Positions 8,839 to 18,005 of a DNA stretch of 64,000 nt are shown here, in pieces. The notes beneath the pieces were generated by a model, which was not told the DNA's origin, did not search any database, and saw only the letters and a program-made list of their open reading frames with translations. The translations under genes and the position numbers were made by a program. The first letter of the stretch is position 1. Each line of letters starts with the position of its first letter. The stretch is from positions 1 through 64,000 of the forward strand of contig DASXZY010000046.1 of assembly GCA_036501625.1 (NCBI GenBank), read 5' to 3'. The stretch is from Palsa-1400 sp036501625 (GTDB lineage: Bacteria > Verrucomicrobiota > Verrucomicrobiia > Limisphaerales > Palsa-1400).

Positions 8839-9324
8839 ATGACATTATCTAGATGGCAACGACCTGATTTCTGGGGCTTGGCTCCGTTTCGCCGGGTGGC
8901 GAATTTGCGGGACGAGATGGATAATTTCCTCGCTATGGCTCTGGGCCATTTGGGGGAATTCAACGGCGAAAACGGTGGGACTCAATTGATGGAGGGCTGG
9001 GTCCCGGCAGTCGATGTGTTCGAGGACAAGGACAGCCTGCACGTCAAGGCGGAATTGGCTGGCCTTAAAAAAGAGGACATCCAGATTTCGCTGCAAGACG
9101 GCTACCTGACCCTCTCTGGCGAGCGCAAGGGACGGGAAAAGAACGAGGACGGCGGGACTTATCGCACGGAGCGATGGGAAGGCCGCTTTCATCGTTCCAT
9201 CAGCCTGCCTTGCCGCGTGGACGCGGAGAAGATCAAGGCGACCTACAACGATGGCGTTTTGACGGTCACTCTGCCCAAGGCGGAGGAAGCCAAGCCGAAA
9301 CAAATCCCGATCACAGTCAAATAA
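8839..9324 (+). CDS. Small heat-shock protein, Hsp20 / alpha-crystallin family
   Basis: ATP-independent holdase chaperone that keeps unfolding proteins soluble. 161 aa. The alpha-crystallin domain spans about residues 50-150, with the features WVPAVDVFEDKD, LAGLKKEDIQISL, LTLSGERKGREK and the terminal beta-strand motif GVLTVTLPKAE. The C-terminal IPITV supplies the I-x-I anchor used for oligomerisation. The start has an AAAGGA site 9 bases upstream. It precedes a second, more divergent Hsp20 gene in the same direction and is probably driven by the sigma-54-like promoter at 8767. Confidence 0.94.
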   Translation: MTLSRWQRPDFWGLAPFRRVANLRDEMDNFLAMALGHLGEFNGENGGTQLMEGWVPAVDVFEDKDSLHVKAELAGLKKEDIQISLQDGYLTLSGERKGREKNEDGGTYRTERWEGRFHRSISLPCRVDAEKIKATYNDGVLTVTLPKAEEAKPKQIPITVK

Positions 9325-9379
9325 CAATATCATGAACACGCCGGGCGGGCCAAATCCCCCGGCATCAAGAAAAGGAATT

Positions 9380-9769
9380 ATGAGCGCAATTATGCAAAAA
9401 GAGAATGGCACCGCCCGCCCAGAGGCGGCGAAACTGCAAACTCAGGACCGCCCCTTTGTTTCGCCCAAAGTCAACATCGTGGAGACCAAGGAAGCTTACG
9501 TGTTGGAGGCCGAAATGCCGGGAGTGGCCAAGGAAGGCTTGGACATCAATCTGGAGGACAACGTGCTGACGATCATCGGCCGCCGCGCGCCAGAGCCGTC
9601 CGTGGCCTGGCTCTACCATGAGTCGCACCAAGCCGACTATCGCCGGGTCTTTGAACTGGATCCATCGATTGACAGCGGAAAACTCAGCGCGCAAGTCGAG
9701 CAAGGCATCCTGACCCTGACTCTGCCGAAGGCGGAAAGAGTAAAACCCCGCCGGATTCAGGTCAGTTAA
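9380..9769 (+). CDS. Second small heat-shock protein, Hsp20 family
   Basis: 129 aa with an alpha-crystallin domain over most of its length (VETKEAYVLEAEMPG, INLEDNVLTIIGRR, QVEQGILTLTLPKAERVKPR). The sequence differs strongly from the first Hsp20 and is shorter at the N-terminus, so the two may form hetero-oligomers or act at different stages. ATG at 9380 was chosen because AAAAGGA ends 4-5 bases before it; an upstream ATG at 9332 lacks a ribosome site. The 55-base gap to the first gene and the shared terminator suggest one transcript. Confidence 0.92.
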   Translation: MSAIMQKENGTARPEAAKLQTQDRPFVSPKVNIVETKEAYVLEAEMPGVAKEGLDINLEDNVLTIIGRRAPEPSVAWLYHESHQADYRRVFELDPSIDSGKLSAQVEQGILTLTLPKAERVKPRRIQVS

Positions 9770-9795
9770 GCCGGGGCATTCGAATGAGAATAGGA

Positions 9796-9826
9796 GGCCG
9801 CCAGCGCAAACGCTGGCGGCCTTTTG
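9796..9826 (+). terminator. Rho-independent terminator after the hsp20 pair
   Basis: An 11-bp perfect stem GGCCGCCAGCG / CGCTGGCGGCC (9796-9806 with 9811-9821) has a CAAA loop, followed by TTTT and a T-rich stretch. It ends the hsp20 transcript 26 bases after the stop codon. Confidence 0.9.
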
Positions 9827-9928
9827 CTTTGGGCGCAAGCCGGACAATAGGAAATCCAATCTGCCGCGCCCGCCATTTCTTCACAAAAAAAGCGTGCAAT
9901 TCTTTTTGGGCGAGTCCATAGTGATGCG

Positions 9929-10792
9929 ATGCTGGAATCGGTGAATACTCGCGACCCCTCATCCGTGGAAAGTGAGGCGCAGGCGGCTTATACCGAGATG
10001 TTTCCGGAAGGAAATCACGAGTATATCCCAACGATTTTCCAGTGGGCTTTATCATGGTTCTCCGGGCAATACCGGGATTATCAGGCCATTGACGCGCATT
10101 ATCACGACCTTGAGCATACCATGCAGGGGACGCTGTGCATGTCGCGCCTGCTGCGCGGCCGGCATCGGCAGCAGCTTGAGCCGCGCTTGACGCAGCGGAT
10201 CTTCGAGTTGGGCCTGCTGGCCATCCTGACCCACGACACCGGCTATCTCAAAAAACGCAGTGATACCGGCGGCACCGGCGCGAAGTACACGCTGACCCAC
10301 GTGGACCGCAGCATTGAATTCGCCGGCGAACTCATGCTGGGCAATGACATGCCCATCGAGGAAATCCTGGCCGTGCAAAACATGATCCGCTGCACCGGCG
10401 TGAACGTCAAACTGGAGACGGTCAAGTTTCAGGACGATTTGGAACGCGTGGTGGGCTTCGCCCTGGGCACGGCCGACCTGCTGGGGCAGATGGCCGCCGC
10501 TGATTATGTTGACAAATTGCCGATCCTCTATTCTGAGTTCGCCGAGGCCGCCCGTTTCAACTCGGACGGGAAAATGAGGGTGGGCGGATTCTTCGCCAGC
10601 GCGGAAGACCTGATGCAAAAGACGCCTTTGTTCTGGGAAAACTACGTGCGGAACAAGATCAACCGCGAATTCATGGGCCTCTATCGCTTTCTCAACGATC
10701 CCTATCCCGACGGCCCCAACTATTACATCGACCGCATCGAATCCAACATCGCGCGGCTGCGCCGTGAATTGGCCACCCAAGCCCGAAGCTGA
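9929..10792 (+). CDS. HD-domain metal-dependent phosphohydrolase-like protein
   Basis: 287 aa, soluble. The HD superfamily signature is present: an early His in HYHDLEHTMQ (about residue 53), the HD dyad in LLAILTHDTGYLKK (about 99), and a following His in YTLTHVDRS (about 121). The later Asp is probably in GTADLLGQMA. The arrangement resembles phosphodiesterase-like HD proteins rather than dGTPase or RelA/SpoT. The substrate is unknown. The gene starts downstream of the hsp20 terminator and ends 9 bases before the uvrD-type helicase, so the two probably share a transcript. Confidence 0.7.
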   Translation: MLESVNTRDPSSVESEAQAAYTEMFPEGNHEYIPTIFQWALSWFSGQYRDYQAIDAHYHDLEHTMQGTLCMSRLLRGRHRQQLEPRLTQRIFELGLLAILTHDTGYLKKRSDTGGTGAKYTLTHVDRSIEFAGELMLGNDMPIEEILAVQNMIRCTGVNVKLETVKFQDDLERVVGFALGTADLLGQMAAADYVDKLPILYSEFAEAARFNSDGKMRVGGFFASAEDLMQKTPLFWENYVRNKINREFMGLYRFLNDPYPDGPNYYIDRIESNIARLRRELATQARS

Positions 10793-10801
10793 TGTTTTGA
10801 C

Positions 10802-12808
10802 ATGTCGCGCGAGTATGTCTTGCAGCCGTTCCGTTCGACTTCGCCATCGCGGATTGATTTCGCCGGCGAGTTAAACGAACAGCAGCACGCGGTTGTGACC
10901 GCGCCGCCCGGGCCGGCCCTGGTCATCGCCGGAGCGGGATCAGGCAAGACACGCACGCTGACCTACCGGGTGGCGTTCCTGCTGGAGCAGGGCATCCCGG
11001 CGGAATCGATTCTGTTATTGACGTTTACCAACAAAGCCGCCCGCGAAATGATGCAGCGCGTCGGCGAATTGCTGGGCGGAGAACTGCCGGGTTTGTGGGG
11101 CGGGACTTTTCATTCCATCGGGGCCCGCATTTTGCGCCGTTACTCATCCGCCCTCGGCTATGAGCGGGACTTTTCCATCCTGGACCGCGAAGATTCCAAG
11201 GACCTGATCAAGGCCTGCCTGGACGGCATGGAGATTGACCAGAAGAGCGGGCATTTTCCCAAGGCCGACGTGCTGTCAGATATATTTTCCCTCGCCACCA
11301 ACGAGGACAAGGCAGTCGAGGCGGTGTTGAAGGAACAGTTCGACTACTTTCTGGAGCAGTCTCCCAAGATCACGCGGGCGCGCGATGCCTATCAGGCCCG
11401 GAAGAAGACCGCGAACGCGATGGACTTCGACGATCTGCTCGCGCTCTGGCTGCGGTTGCTGCGCGAAAACGCTGAAGCGCGCGAGGAGCAGCAGCGCCGG
11501 TTTCAATTCCTGCTGGTCGATGAATACCAGGACACCAACAAAATCCAGGGCGCGCTGCTGGATTTGCTGGCGGCCCGACACGACAACCTCATGGTGGTGG
11601 GCGACGATTCGCAGAGCATCTACTCGTGGCGCGGCGCTCATTTCCAAAACATCCTCAAATTTCCGGATCGCCATCCCAAAACTATTGTTTACCGAATCGA
11701 AACCAATTACCGGAGCACGCCGGAAATCCTGCAACTTGCCAATTCGGCCATCGCGGCCAACACCGAGCAATTCCCCAAACAGTTGACAGCGGCCCGCCCG
11801 TCCGGCTCCAAACCGGCTCTGGTCGCGTGCGGCGACGGCGCCATGCAAGCGGCTTTTGTGGCCCAGCGCATCATGGAATTGCGCGAGGAAGGCCGGGCTT
11901 TGGACAAGATGGCCGTGCTCTACCGCTCGCACTATCACGCGCTGGAATTGCAAATGGAATTGACCCGGCGCAGCATCCCCTTCGCGATAACCAGCGGCAT
12001 CCGCTTCTTTGAGCAGGCGCACATCAAGGATGTCGCCGCCTATTTGAAAATGGTGGTCAACCCGCGCGATGAGACGGCTTTCAAACGCGCTGTCAAACTT
12101 CTGCCGGGCGTCGGCGGAAAAAGCGCGGACCGGCTTTGGCAAACTTTTGCAGCCGCGGTCTCGCCTGGGACCGCCTTGGCCGCGGGATTGGCCAAGGCTG
12201 CGCCCGCCGCGCCGAAAAAGTGCGAAGACGATTGGAAGCAATTCACGGAAACCATCGCCCAGTTGGAAGACCCGAAGATGCGGGCCAGCCCCGCCGGCAT
12301 GATCCGGCTGGTGCTCGAAGCAGGCTACGAGGATTACATGCAGGAAGAGTTCCGCAATTACCAGACGCGCGAGGAAGACCTGGAGCAATTGGCGAGCTTC
12401 GCGCTGCAATTTGCCAGCGTGGAGGAATTCCTGACCCAGCTCTCCCTGCAAACGACTGTGGAGGCCGAGACTTCCCGCGAGGACCGCCGCGAAGATGAGG
12501 AAGTGTTGCTGTCAACCATCCATCAGGCCAAGGGTTTGGAGTTCGACGCAGTCTTCATCATCATGCTGTGCGACGGCTCATTTCCGGCGGCGCGTTCGGT
12601 TGAGAATCGCGAAGGCGAGGAGGAGGAGCGGCGGCTGTTTTACGTGGCCATCACGCGGGCGCGCGACGAGTTATATTTGACGTATCCGCTGATCCGCTCC
12701 GGGCGCGGCACGTGGCTGGCGCAGGACCAGCAGCCCTCGCGCTTTTTGCAGGAATTGCCGGAGGAACTGATGGACCGGTGGCGGCTGCAAGCGCCGGGCT
12801 TCTATTGA
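10802..12808 (+). CDS. UvrD/Rep/PcrA-family superfamily 1 DNA helicase
   Basis: 3'-5' ATP-dependent DNA helicase of repair and replication restart. All SF1A motifs can be read: Q motif LNEQQHAV, Walker A GAGSGKTRTLTYR, TFTNKAAREM, GTFHSIGARI, Walker B LLVDEYQDTN, GDDSQSIYSWRGA, NYRST, STIHQAKGLEFD and FYVAITRARD. 668 aa, close to Rep/PcrA in length but lacking the long UvrD C-terminal extension. It starts 9 bases after the HD gene. The family assignment is secure; which of UvrD, Rep or PcrA it replaces is not. Confidence 0.95.
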   Translation: MSREYVLQPFRSTSPSRIDFAGELNEQQHAVVTAPPGPALVIAGAGSGKTRTLTYRVAFLLEQGIPAESILLLTFTNKAAREMMQRVGELLGGELPGLWGGTFHSIGARILRRYSSALGYERDFSILDREDSKDLIKACLDGMEIDQKSGHFPKADVLSDIFSLATNEDKAVEAVLKEQFDYFLEQSPKITRARDAYQARKKTANAMDFDDLLALWLRLLRENAEAREEQQRRFQFLLVDEYQDTNKIQGALLDLLAARHDNLMVVGDDSQSIYSWRGAHFQNILKFPDRHPKTIVYRIETNYRSTPEILQLANSAIAANTEQFPKQLTAARPSGSKPALVACGDGAMQAAFVAQRIMELREEGRALDKMAVLYRSHYHALELQMELTRRSIPFAITSGIRFFEQAHIKDVAAYLKMVVNPRDETAFKRAVKLLPGVGGKSADRLWQTFAAAVSPGTALAAGLAKAAPAAPKKCEDDWKQFTETIAQLEDPKMRASPAGMIRLVLEAGYEDYMQEEFRNYQTREEDLEQLASFALQFASVEEFLTQLSLQTTVEAETSREDRREDEEVLLSTIHQAKGLEFDAVFIIMLCDGSFPAARSVENREGEEEERRLFYVAITRARDELYLTYPLIRSGRGTWLAQDQQPSRFLQELPEELMDRWRLQAPGFY

Positions 12809-12817
12809 CAGGGGCCG

Positions 12818-13447
12818 TTACGGCGGCAGGCGCTTTTTGAATTCACGGCAGGCTTCGGCGATGTCCGGCGCGTTGAGAATCGCGGAGACGGCGCATATCC
12901 TCGCGGCTCCAGCATCAATAACCTGGCCGATATTGCCAAGACCGATGCCGCCGATGGCAAACCACGGAATGGTGACGTATCGCGCGGCCCAGCGCACATA
13001 ATCAAGTCCCACTGGCTTCGCGCCCGGCTTGGTGCCAGTCGCATAAACGGGACCAATCGCAATGTAGGCCGGTTTGGCGGCAGCCGCCCGCAAGCCCTGT
13101 TCGGGAGCGTGCGTGCTCAGGCCAAGGCCGGGGCCGGAAAATTCGGCGGATTGCGCATGGCCGGCGCCAAAAAAATCTTCCTGGCCTAGATGGCACAAGT
13201 CCGCTCCGGTTTCGCGGGCGATGTCATAATAATCGTTGACAACGAAGCCAACCCCGGCCTCGCGCAGGACGGAGCCGATGGCCGCGGCCATCTGGCGAAT
13301 CTCGCCGGGAGCCGAGTCTTTAGCGCGCAGTTGGATCAAGTCCGACCCGCCGCGGCAAAGCTGGCGGGCGGCTTCAACCGGATCGCGGCCCCGCAAATAG
13401 GCGGTGTCGATAAAAGTGTAGAGCCGGCATTGGTCGAGCGGTTTCAT
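12818..13447 (-). CDS. thiE: Thiamine-phosphate synthase
   Basis: TIM-barrel enzyme that joins HMP-pyrophosphate and thiazole phosphate to give thiamine monophosphate. Conserved segments: LIQLRAKD (pyrophosphate site), VVNDYYDIARETGADLCHLG, GLSTHAPEQ, YIAIGPVYATGTKPG and FAIGGIGLGN. 209 aa, standard length. It is the last gene of an accB-accC-thiE run, 15 bases after accC, which is an unusual partner set. No TPP riboswitch was seen ahead of it, so it probably follows control of the fatty-acid genes. It converges on the helicase gene 9 bases away. Confidence 0.92.
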   Translation of the reverse strand: MKPLDQCRLYTFIDTAYLRGRDPVEAARQLCRGGSDLIQLRAKDSAPGEIRQMAAAIGSVLREAGVGFVVNDYYDIARETGADLCHLGQEDFFGAGHAQSAEFSGPGLGLSTHAPEQGLRAAAAKPAYIAIGPVYATGTKPGAKPVGLDYVRWAARYVTIPWFAIGGIGLGNIGQVIDAGAARICAVSAILNAPDIAEACREFKKRLPP

Positions 13448-13462
13448 GGAGGCCGGCCGCGG

Positions 13463-14836
13463 TCATTCGATCATTTCGCGCTGCGAGGCGCCGAGCAAGG
13501 TTTCAAGAAAACTGGTCGAGTAAACGCCGCGCCGGAAATTGGGGTTCTGCAAGATCGCCTGCTCGAACGGGATGGTAGTCTTGATGCCAGTGATCATGTA
13601 TTCCGAAAGGGCGCGGCTCATTTTATCCATCGCGTCCTTGCGGTCTTTCCCAACGGTGATCAGCTTGCCGATCATGGAATCGTAATTTGGAGGAATGGTG
13701 TAACCGGCATAAACATGGCTGTCTACCCGCGTGCCGCGCCCGCCCGGCGCGTAATACATCTCAATCCGGCCAGGGCAGGGACGAAAGCCGTCGAAAGGGT
13801 CCTCGGCGTTGATGCGGCATTCGATGGCATGGCCGCGCAAATGGATGTCGCTTTGGGACAATCGCAACGGCTCGCCCATGGCGATGGCAATTTGCAACTT
13901 GACCAGGTCGAGGCCCGTGACTTCCTCGGTGATGGGGTGTTCGACCTGAATTCGTTTGTTGACTTCCAAAAAGTAAAAGTGGGCATGGTCATCGACCAGG
14001 AATTCAACGGTGCCGGCATTGGTGTAATGAGCCGCCTCCGCGATGCGGATGGCCGCCTTGCCCATGCGCTTGCGGAGGTCCTTGAATTTGCCGTCCACCA
14101 GCGGAGAAGGCGTCTCCTCGATCAGCTTTTGATTGCGTCGCTGCACCGAGCAATCGCGTTCGCCCAAATGGACGAGGTTTCCGCGGCTGTCGCCCAGGAT
14201 TTGAAATTCAATGTGATGGGAATTCTCGATGTATTTCTCAATGTAAACGCCCGAATTGCCAAAGGACTTTTCAGCCTCGCTGCGGGCGGTATGGTAGCCT
14301 TTGACGAGGGAAACGTCGTTGTGGGCCTGGCGCATGCCGCGTCCGCCACCGCCCGCGATCGCCTTGATCATGACGGGGTAGCCGATGCGCTTGGCGACGG
14401 CCAGGGCATCCTGCTCATTTTCGACCGGGCCTTCGGAGCCGGGGGGAGTCGGAACGCCGGCCTTGCGGGCCAGAACGCGGCTGGCGGCCTTGTCTTCGAG
14501 CGCGTTCATGGCGCGCGAACTGGGCCCGATGAAGCGGATATTGCAGTTCTCGCAAACGTCGGCGAAATGGGCGTTCTCGGAAAGGAAACCGTAGCCGGGA
14601 TGGATAGCATCGACATCAGCGATCTCGGCCGCGCTGATAATGCGGTCGATGCGCAAGTAGCTTTCGGCGCTGGGGGCTTTGCCGATGCAAATAGCCTCAT
14701 CGGCCATCTGGACGTGCATGGAACTCACGTCAGCTTCCGAATAGACGGCAACCGTGCGAATGTTCATTTCCTTGCACGCGCGAATAATGCGCACGGCGAT
14801 TTCACCCCGATTGGCAACTAGGATTTTCTCGAACAT
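13463..14836 (-). CDS. accC: Biotin carboxylase subunit of acetyl-CoA carboxylase
   Basis: ATP-grasp enzyme that carboxylates the biotin on AccB, the first committed step of fatty-acid synthesis. It has the N-terminal KILVANRGEIAVRIIRA, the glycine-rich ATP loop AGGGGRGMRQ, HLGERDCSVQRRNQKLIEE, EVNKRIQVEHPITEE with the catalytic Arg, and GHAIECRINAEDPF. 457 aa, typical of the stand-alone subunit. It starts 21 bases after accB, the classic operon order. Confidence 0.97.
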   Translation of the reverse strand: MFEKILVANRGEIAVRIIRACKEMNIRTVAVYSEADVSSMHVQMADEAICIGKAPSAESYLRIDRIISAAEIADVDAIHPGYGFLSENAHFADVCENCNIRFIGPSSRAMNALEDKAASRVLARKAGVPTPPGSEGPVENEQDALAVAKRIGYPVMIKAIAGGGGRGMRQAHNDVSLVKGYHTARSEAEKSFGNSGVYIEKYIENSHHIEFQILGDSRGNLVHLGERDCSVQRRNQKLIEETPSPLVDGKFKDLRKRMGKAAIRIAEAAHYTNAGTVEFLVDDHAHFYFLEVNKRIQVEHPITEEVTGLDLVKLQIAIAMGEPLRLSQSDIHLRGHAIECRINAEDPFDGFRPCPGRIEMYYAPGGRGTRVDSHVYAGYTIPPNYDSMIGKLITVGKDRKDAMDKMSRALSEYMITGIKTTIPFEQAILQNPNFRRGVYSTSFLETLLGASQREMIE

Positions 14837-14857
14837 GTCCTGGTAAAGGCCCCGCCC

Positions 14858-15319
14858 TCAACTTGGCCGGATGCGAAACAGGGACTGGCCGAATTCGACC
14901 GGCTTGGCGTTTTCGACAAGGATGTGCGTGACGACACCTTTGACCTCGGCCTTGATCTCGTTCATGACTTTCATGGCTTCGATCAGGCAGACGACCGTTT
15001 CGGGGGTGACCTCGGTTTCGATTTCCACGTAATCCGGCGCATCTGGGGACGGTGCGCGATAGAAGGTGCCGATCATCGGGGATTTGATCTCCAACAGGTT
15101 TGGCGCGGCGGGCGCGGCCGCAGGCGGCAAAGCTGCCGGGCTGGCCGCCGGCAAGGGCATCGGATACGCCCCGGGAAGGGCATCCTCTTGCGGGACCGCC
15201 GCGACTCCAAGACCGGCTCGCTTCAGTTTGATCTTGAAGTCCTGTCGTTCCAACTCGAATTCCGACAGGCCGTTTTTGCGCATCAGGTCAATGATGGCTT
15301 TTATGTCTTTTAGTTCCAC
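14858..15319 (-). CDS. accB: Biotin carboxyl carrier protein of acetyl-CoA carboxylase
   Basis: 153 aa. An N-terminal helical segment (MELKDIKAIIDLMRKNGLSE), then a Pro/Ala-rich linker (about residues 38-75), then the biotinyl domain with the lysine acceptor in CLIEAMKVMNEI. The thumb region PMIGTFYRAPSPDAPDYVE, typical of AccB, is present. The start is GTG at 15319 with GGAGG (15324-15328) just upstream; the 4-base spacing is short but no better start exists. First gene of accB-accC-thiE. Confidence 0.95.
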   Translation of the reverse strand: MELKDIKAIIDLMRKNGLSEFELERQDFKIKLKRAGLGVAAVPQEDALPGAYPMPLPAASPAALPPAAAPAAPNLLEIKSPMIGTFYRAPSPDAPDYVEIETEVTPETVVCLIEAMKVMNEIKAEVKGVVTHILVENAKPVEFGQSLFRIRPS

Positions 15320-15438
15320 AAAACCTCCATCGAGGGGCCGAGATTATTTGCGTTCCAGATATTCCAGATGCTCATTGACTAAAAAAGCAGCAGTCGAATT
15401 GACTCTGCTTTTAATACATTAACTAGTAATGTGCCCGC

Positions 15439-15467
15439 AGCATAAAGAGGGTGAAACATGGCGTCAA
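15439..15467 (-). promoter_or_regulatory. Candidate sigma-70 promoter of accB-accC-thiE
   Basis: On the minus strand TTGACG (15462-15467) and TATGCT (15439-15444) are separated by 17 bases, a good housekeeping spacing, in an AT-rich gap between two genes. It would give a leader of about 110 bases. Confidence 0.35.
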
Positions 15468-15531
15468 GTTCTAATTTTCGATTCCAAAATTCATAAACCG
15501 CTCAAATAATAAGAATATATCGCCTTTATCG

Positions 15532-16971
15532 TTAATTATCAGCCCGCATAAGCCATCCGAATAGAAAAAACAGCGGCCAAGCCAACGACGCTACGTACAA
15601 ATGGAAGTCAACGATGCTGTGCAAGCAGAGGCCAGCCAGTCCAAGCCATACCGCAAAATTGAACCAATTTATTGGCGTCTCACCTGTGCTATAACGATAC
15701 AGCATAGATAATAATGCCAAAACCATGCCAGTGTAGGTTATAAAACCGAGGACACCGGAATCGGACGCCTGTTCGAGGTAATCGTTGTGACAAAGCCTCG
15801 CCATCTCATCTCCGGGGCGCTTGATTTGGGCGTACGGAATTTGAAATGTGCCTGGGCCGGTGCCCAAAAGCGGATGATGATCGATGACAATCAGCGCGGC
15901 CCGCCAATACGCGAAGCGCGCCCCGACACTGTTTCGCTCCTTTTGAAAATAGGACGCGTATTTGAAAACGAAGCCAGCGATCCCAACGGCCAATGCCCCC
16001 AAAATCACCCAGCGTTTCCATTTGAGCGGCAACGCCGAATGGCCCAAGGCCGCCAAGCCAATCGCCAGCGCCACCAGCCAGCCTGCTTTGGAACCGGACC
16101 AATAAAGGCACGCCAATCCGCACCAACCCAAAATCAGGACGAACAGAATTCGCATCGGGCGGCGAACCTTTGGGGTCAGCCGCCAGACAAAGACCAGTGT
16201 CAAAGGCAGCAATAGTATCAGCCCGCCCGCGAACGTGTTGGGATTGCCAAAAGTGCTGAAGATGCGGTTGTCGTTGATCCGTTTCCAAAAGTCGGGGTCT
16301 GCCACCGCTTTCGGATCAATGTCCTCCTTGATCAACGCGCGCGCCTGCTCTTGAGTGAGTGGAGTTCCGTCCGCCAGCGCTTTGGCATCGACCCCAGCGC
16401 GCGCCATGGTTGCAACGTACATTTTGCGAGTCGCCTCCAATCCGCCGAAATGCTGTTCCATGCCGGCGCGCATCCCCCAGCATAGCGCAAGGCCCATGCC
16501 CGCCCAAATCGGCCATGACCTCGCCATCTCCTTCCGCGCGAAATATCCCAGATAAAAAAGGGCGCCGCATATCGCAAAGTGAACGAGCGTCAACATGGTT
16601 AAAGCCGCGTTGATCGTGTGGGTGGCGGCGAGCAATTCCCATCCCAGCCATAACAAGGGCAGCGCCAAAACCCAATGATATTTCCACCCTTTCCAATCGA
16701 TGGCGAATAAGCCCGCCAACGCGACGGGCGGGAACATCCACAACCCCCAGCTCGGCGGCCATGAAAAGTAAAAGGCTGATGAGAAATCCTGCGGCGCGCT
16801 AATGTTGCGATCGAGGATGACCGGAGCGCCCAGCTTGATGATGACGAGGAAAAAGAATAATCCCGCCAGCAATGCAAAGACCATCCATCGGGCTGGAGGC
16901 TCCGCCTGGGCGGCCCGCGCGGATGGCACGGCCATGGGTATTTTCGGTCTTTTATCCGCCTTGTCGATCAT
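15532..16971 (-). CDS. O-antigen ligase / polymerase-like (Wzy_C) inner-membrane protein
   Basis: 479 aa with about 10-12 hydrophobic segments. The Wzy_C/WaaL region shows SGSKAGW, then RFAYWRAALIVIDHHPLLGTG, a large periplasmic loop with CHNDYLEQASDSG (the His is a likely catalytic residue in this family), and a C-terminal HSIVDFHLYVASLAWP. It probably polymerises or ligates polysaccharide at the periplasmic face. It overlaps the holB stop by 4 bases (ATGA), so it is translationally coupled to a replication gene. The substrate cannot be told. Confidence 0.8.
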   Translation of the reverse strand: MIDKADKRPKIPMAVPSARAAQAEPPARWMVFALLAGLFFFLVIIKLGAPVILDRNISAPQDFSSAFYFSWPPSWGLWMFPPVALAGLFAIDWKGWKYHWVLALPLLWLGWELLAATHTINAALTMLTLVHFAICGALFYLGYFARKEMARSWPIWAGMGLALCWGMRAGMEQHFGGLEATRKMYVATMARAGVDAKALADGTPLTQEQARALIKEDIDPKAVADPDFWKRINDNRIFSTFGNPNTFAGGLILLLPLTLVFVWRLTPKVRRPMRILFVLILGWCGLACLYWSGSKAGWLVALAIGLAALGHSALPLKWKRWVILGALAVGIAGFVFKYASYFQKERNSVGARFAYWRAALIVIDHHPLLGTGPGTFQIPYAQIKRPGDEMARLCHNDYLEQASDSGVLGFITYTGMVLALLSMLYRYSTGETPINWFNFAVWLGLAGLCLHSIVDFHLYVASLAWPLFFLFGWLMRADN

Positions 16972-17996
16972 AACCGGAGCTTGAGCAACCCCACTTCCAA
17001 CGCGAGCGCCTCCTGCACCGAAGTGTAAAGCTGGCGCTGTAATCGGTCCATTTCCTCAAGATTTCTCCGCGCTTCGAGAGGAGAAAGGCGTTTGGCCACG
17101 GCCTGCGAGTCCAATGCCTGATTGGGAAAGGACAGCAAATCCGGCCCGGTGGCCAGGGTTTGCAGCCAGACGTCGCGCATCCACCATTGCAAAACCGCCA
17201 CCAAATCCGTCCGTTGCCGGCGATACTCTGCCTCAATGGCGGCGGACAGTTCATCCTCCAGTTTGTCGCGCATGTTCGCTTCCAGGTCATCGTAACGTTC
17301 CAGCAGCGAGCGGGCGCGGAGGGCTTTATCGATTTCTTCGCGTTGCGCGGCCAGTTTTTGCGTAATCAGCCCAAGCATCCGGTAACGCGGCATTAAACCG
17401 CCCGCGCCCGAAGCCGCCATGCTGGCGAAAGCGCCAAGCCAGGCGGTGTGGGTGGCGTCGAATTTCATCCCGGCGTCCGCAAAGGCAAGCCGCAGGCATC
17501 GGGAAAGAACGGTTTCCAGGATTCGTTGAGGCTCGGTCGTGAGCAAAATCAGGAGCGATTTGGCCGGCGGTTCCTCCAAAGTTTTCAGAAAGGCATTGGC
17601 CGTCTGCGCGTTCATCCGGTCAGCCGCCACGATGACCCCGACTTTGAAAGCGGCCGAGGACGGTTTCAAATTGAGTGTCTGCATCAACTCGCGGATTTGG
17701 TCAATCGTGACGACCCGCGATTTGGATTCCGGGCGAATCCAGGAGACATCGGCGTGATTGTATTGCTCAATGCGGCGGCAATTGTCGCAATGATCGCAGC
17801 TATCCAGCGGCAATCCGCTGGCCGTGCGGCGCGCCGGGGAGAGGCAGTTGACGGTTTTGGCCAGTGTTCGCGCGATCTCTTCCATTTCTCCCAAGCTGCC
17901 GCCGATGAACAAATAAGCGTGCGCCAGCCGGTCGCGCTCCAGGCTGCGCTCGAGCAGTTGGACAACTTGGGCCTGGTTTGGAAAATCGGAGAACAT
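16968..17996 (-). CDS. holB: DNA polymerase III delta-prime / clamp-loader AAA+ subunit
   Basis: Clamp-loader subunit, 342 aa. The N-terminal LERDRLAHAYLFIGG leads into a degenerate P-loop (GGSLGEMEE, no GKT), as expected for delta-prime rather than DnaX. It has the four-Cys zinc cluster (CLSP...CDHCDNC), VGVIVAADRMNAQTANAFLKTLEEPP (Walker B region) and the SRC motif in ETVLSRCLRL. It lies 9 bases after the DUF6941 gene and overlaps the ligase-like gene downstream. Confidence 0.88.
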   Translation of the reverse strand: MFSDFPNQAQVVQLLERSLERDRLAHAYLFIGGSLGEMEEIARTLAKTVNCLSPARRTASGLPLDSCDHCDNCRRIEQYNHADVSWIRPESKSRVVTIDQIRELMQTLNLKPSSAAFKVGVIVAADRMNAQTANAFLKTLEEPPAKSLLILLTTEPQRILETVLSRCLRLAFADAGMKFDATHTAWLGAFASMAASGAGGLMPRYRMLGLITQKLAAQREEIDKALRARSLLERYDDLEANMRDKLEDELSAAIEAEYRRQRTDLVAVLQWWMRDVWLQTLATGPDLLSFPNQALDSQAVAKRLSPLEARRNLEEMDRLQRQLYTSVQEALALEVGLLKLRL

Positions 17997-18005
17997 TAAG
18001 GCGCG

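Noticed and set aside
13448..13462. Possible TPP riboswitch before thiE
   Set aside because: Only 15 bases separate accC from thiE, far too little for the element.
13190..14821. 543-codon plus-strand frame opposite accC
   Set aside because: accC is unambiguous on the minus strand; this frame has only antisense composition.
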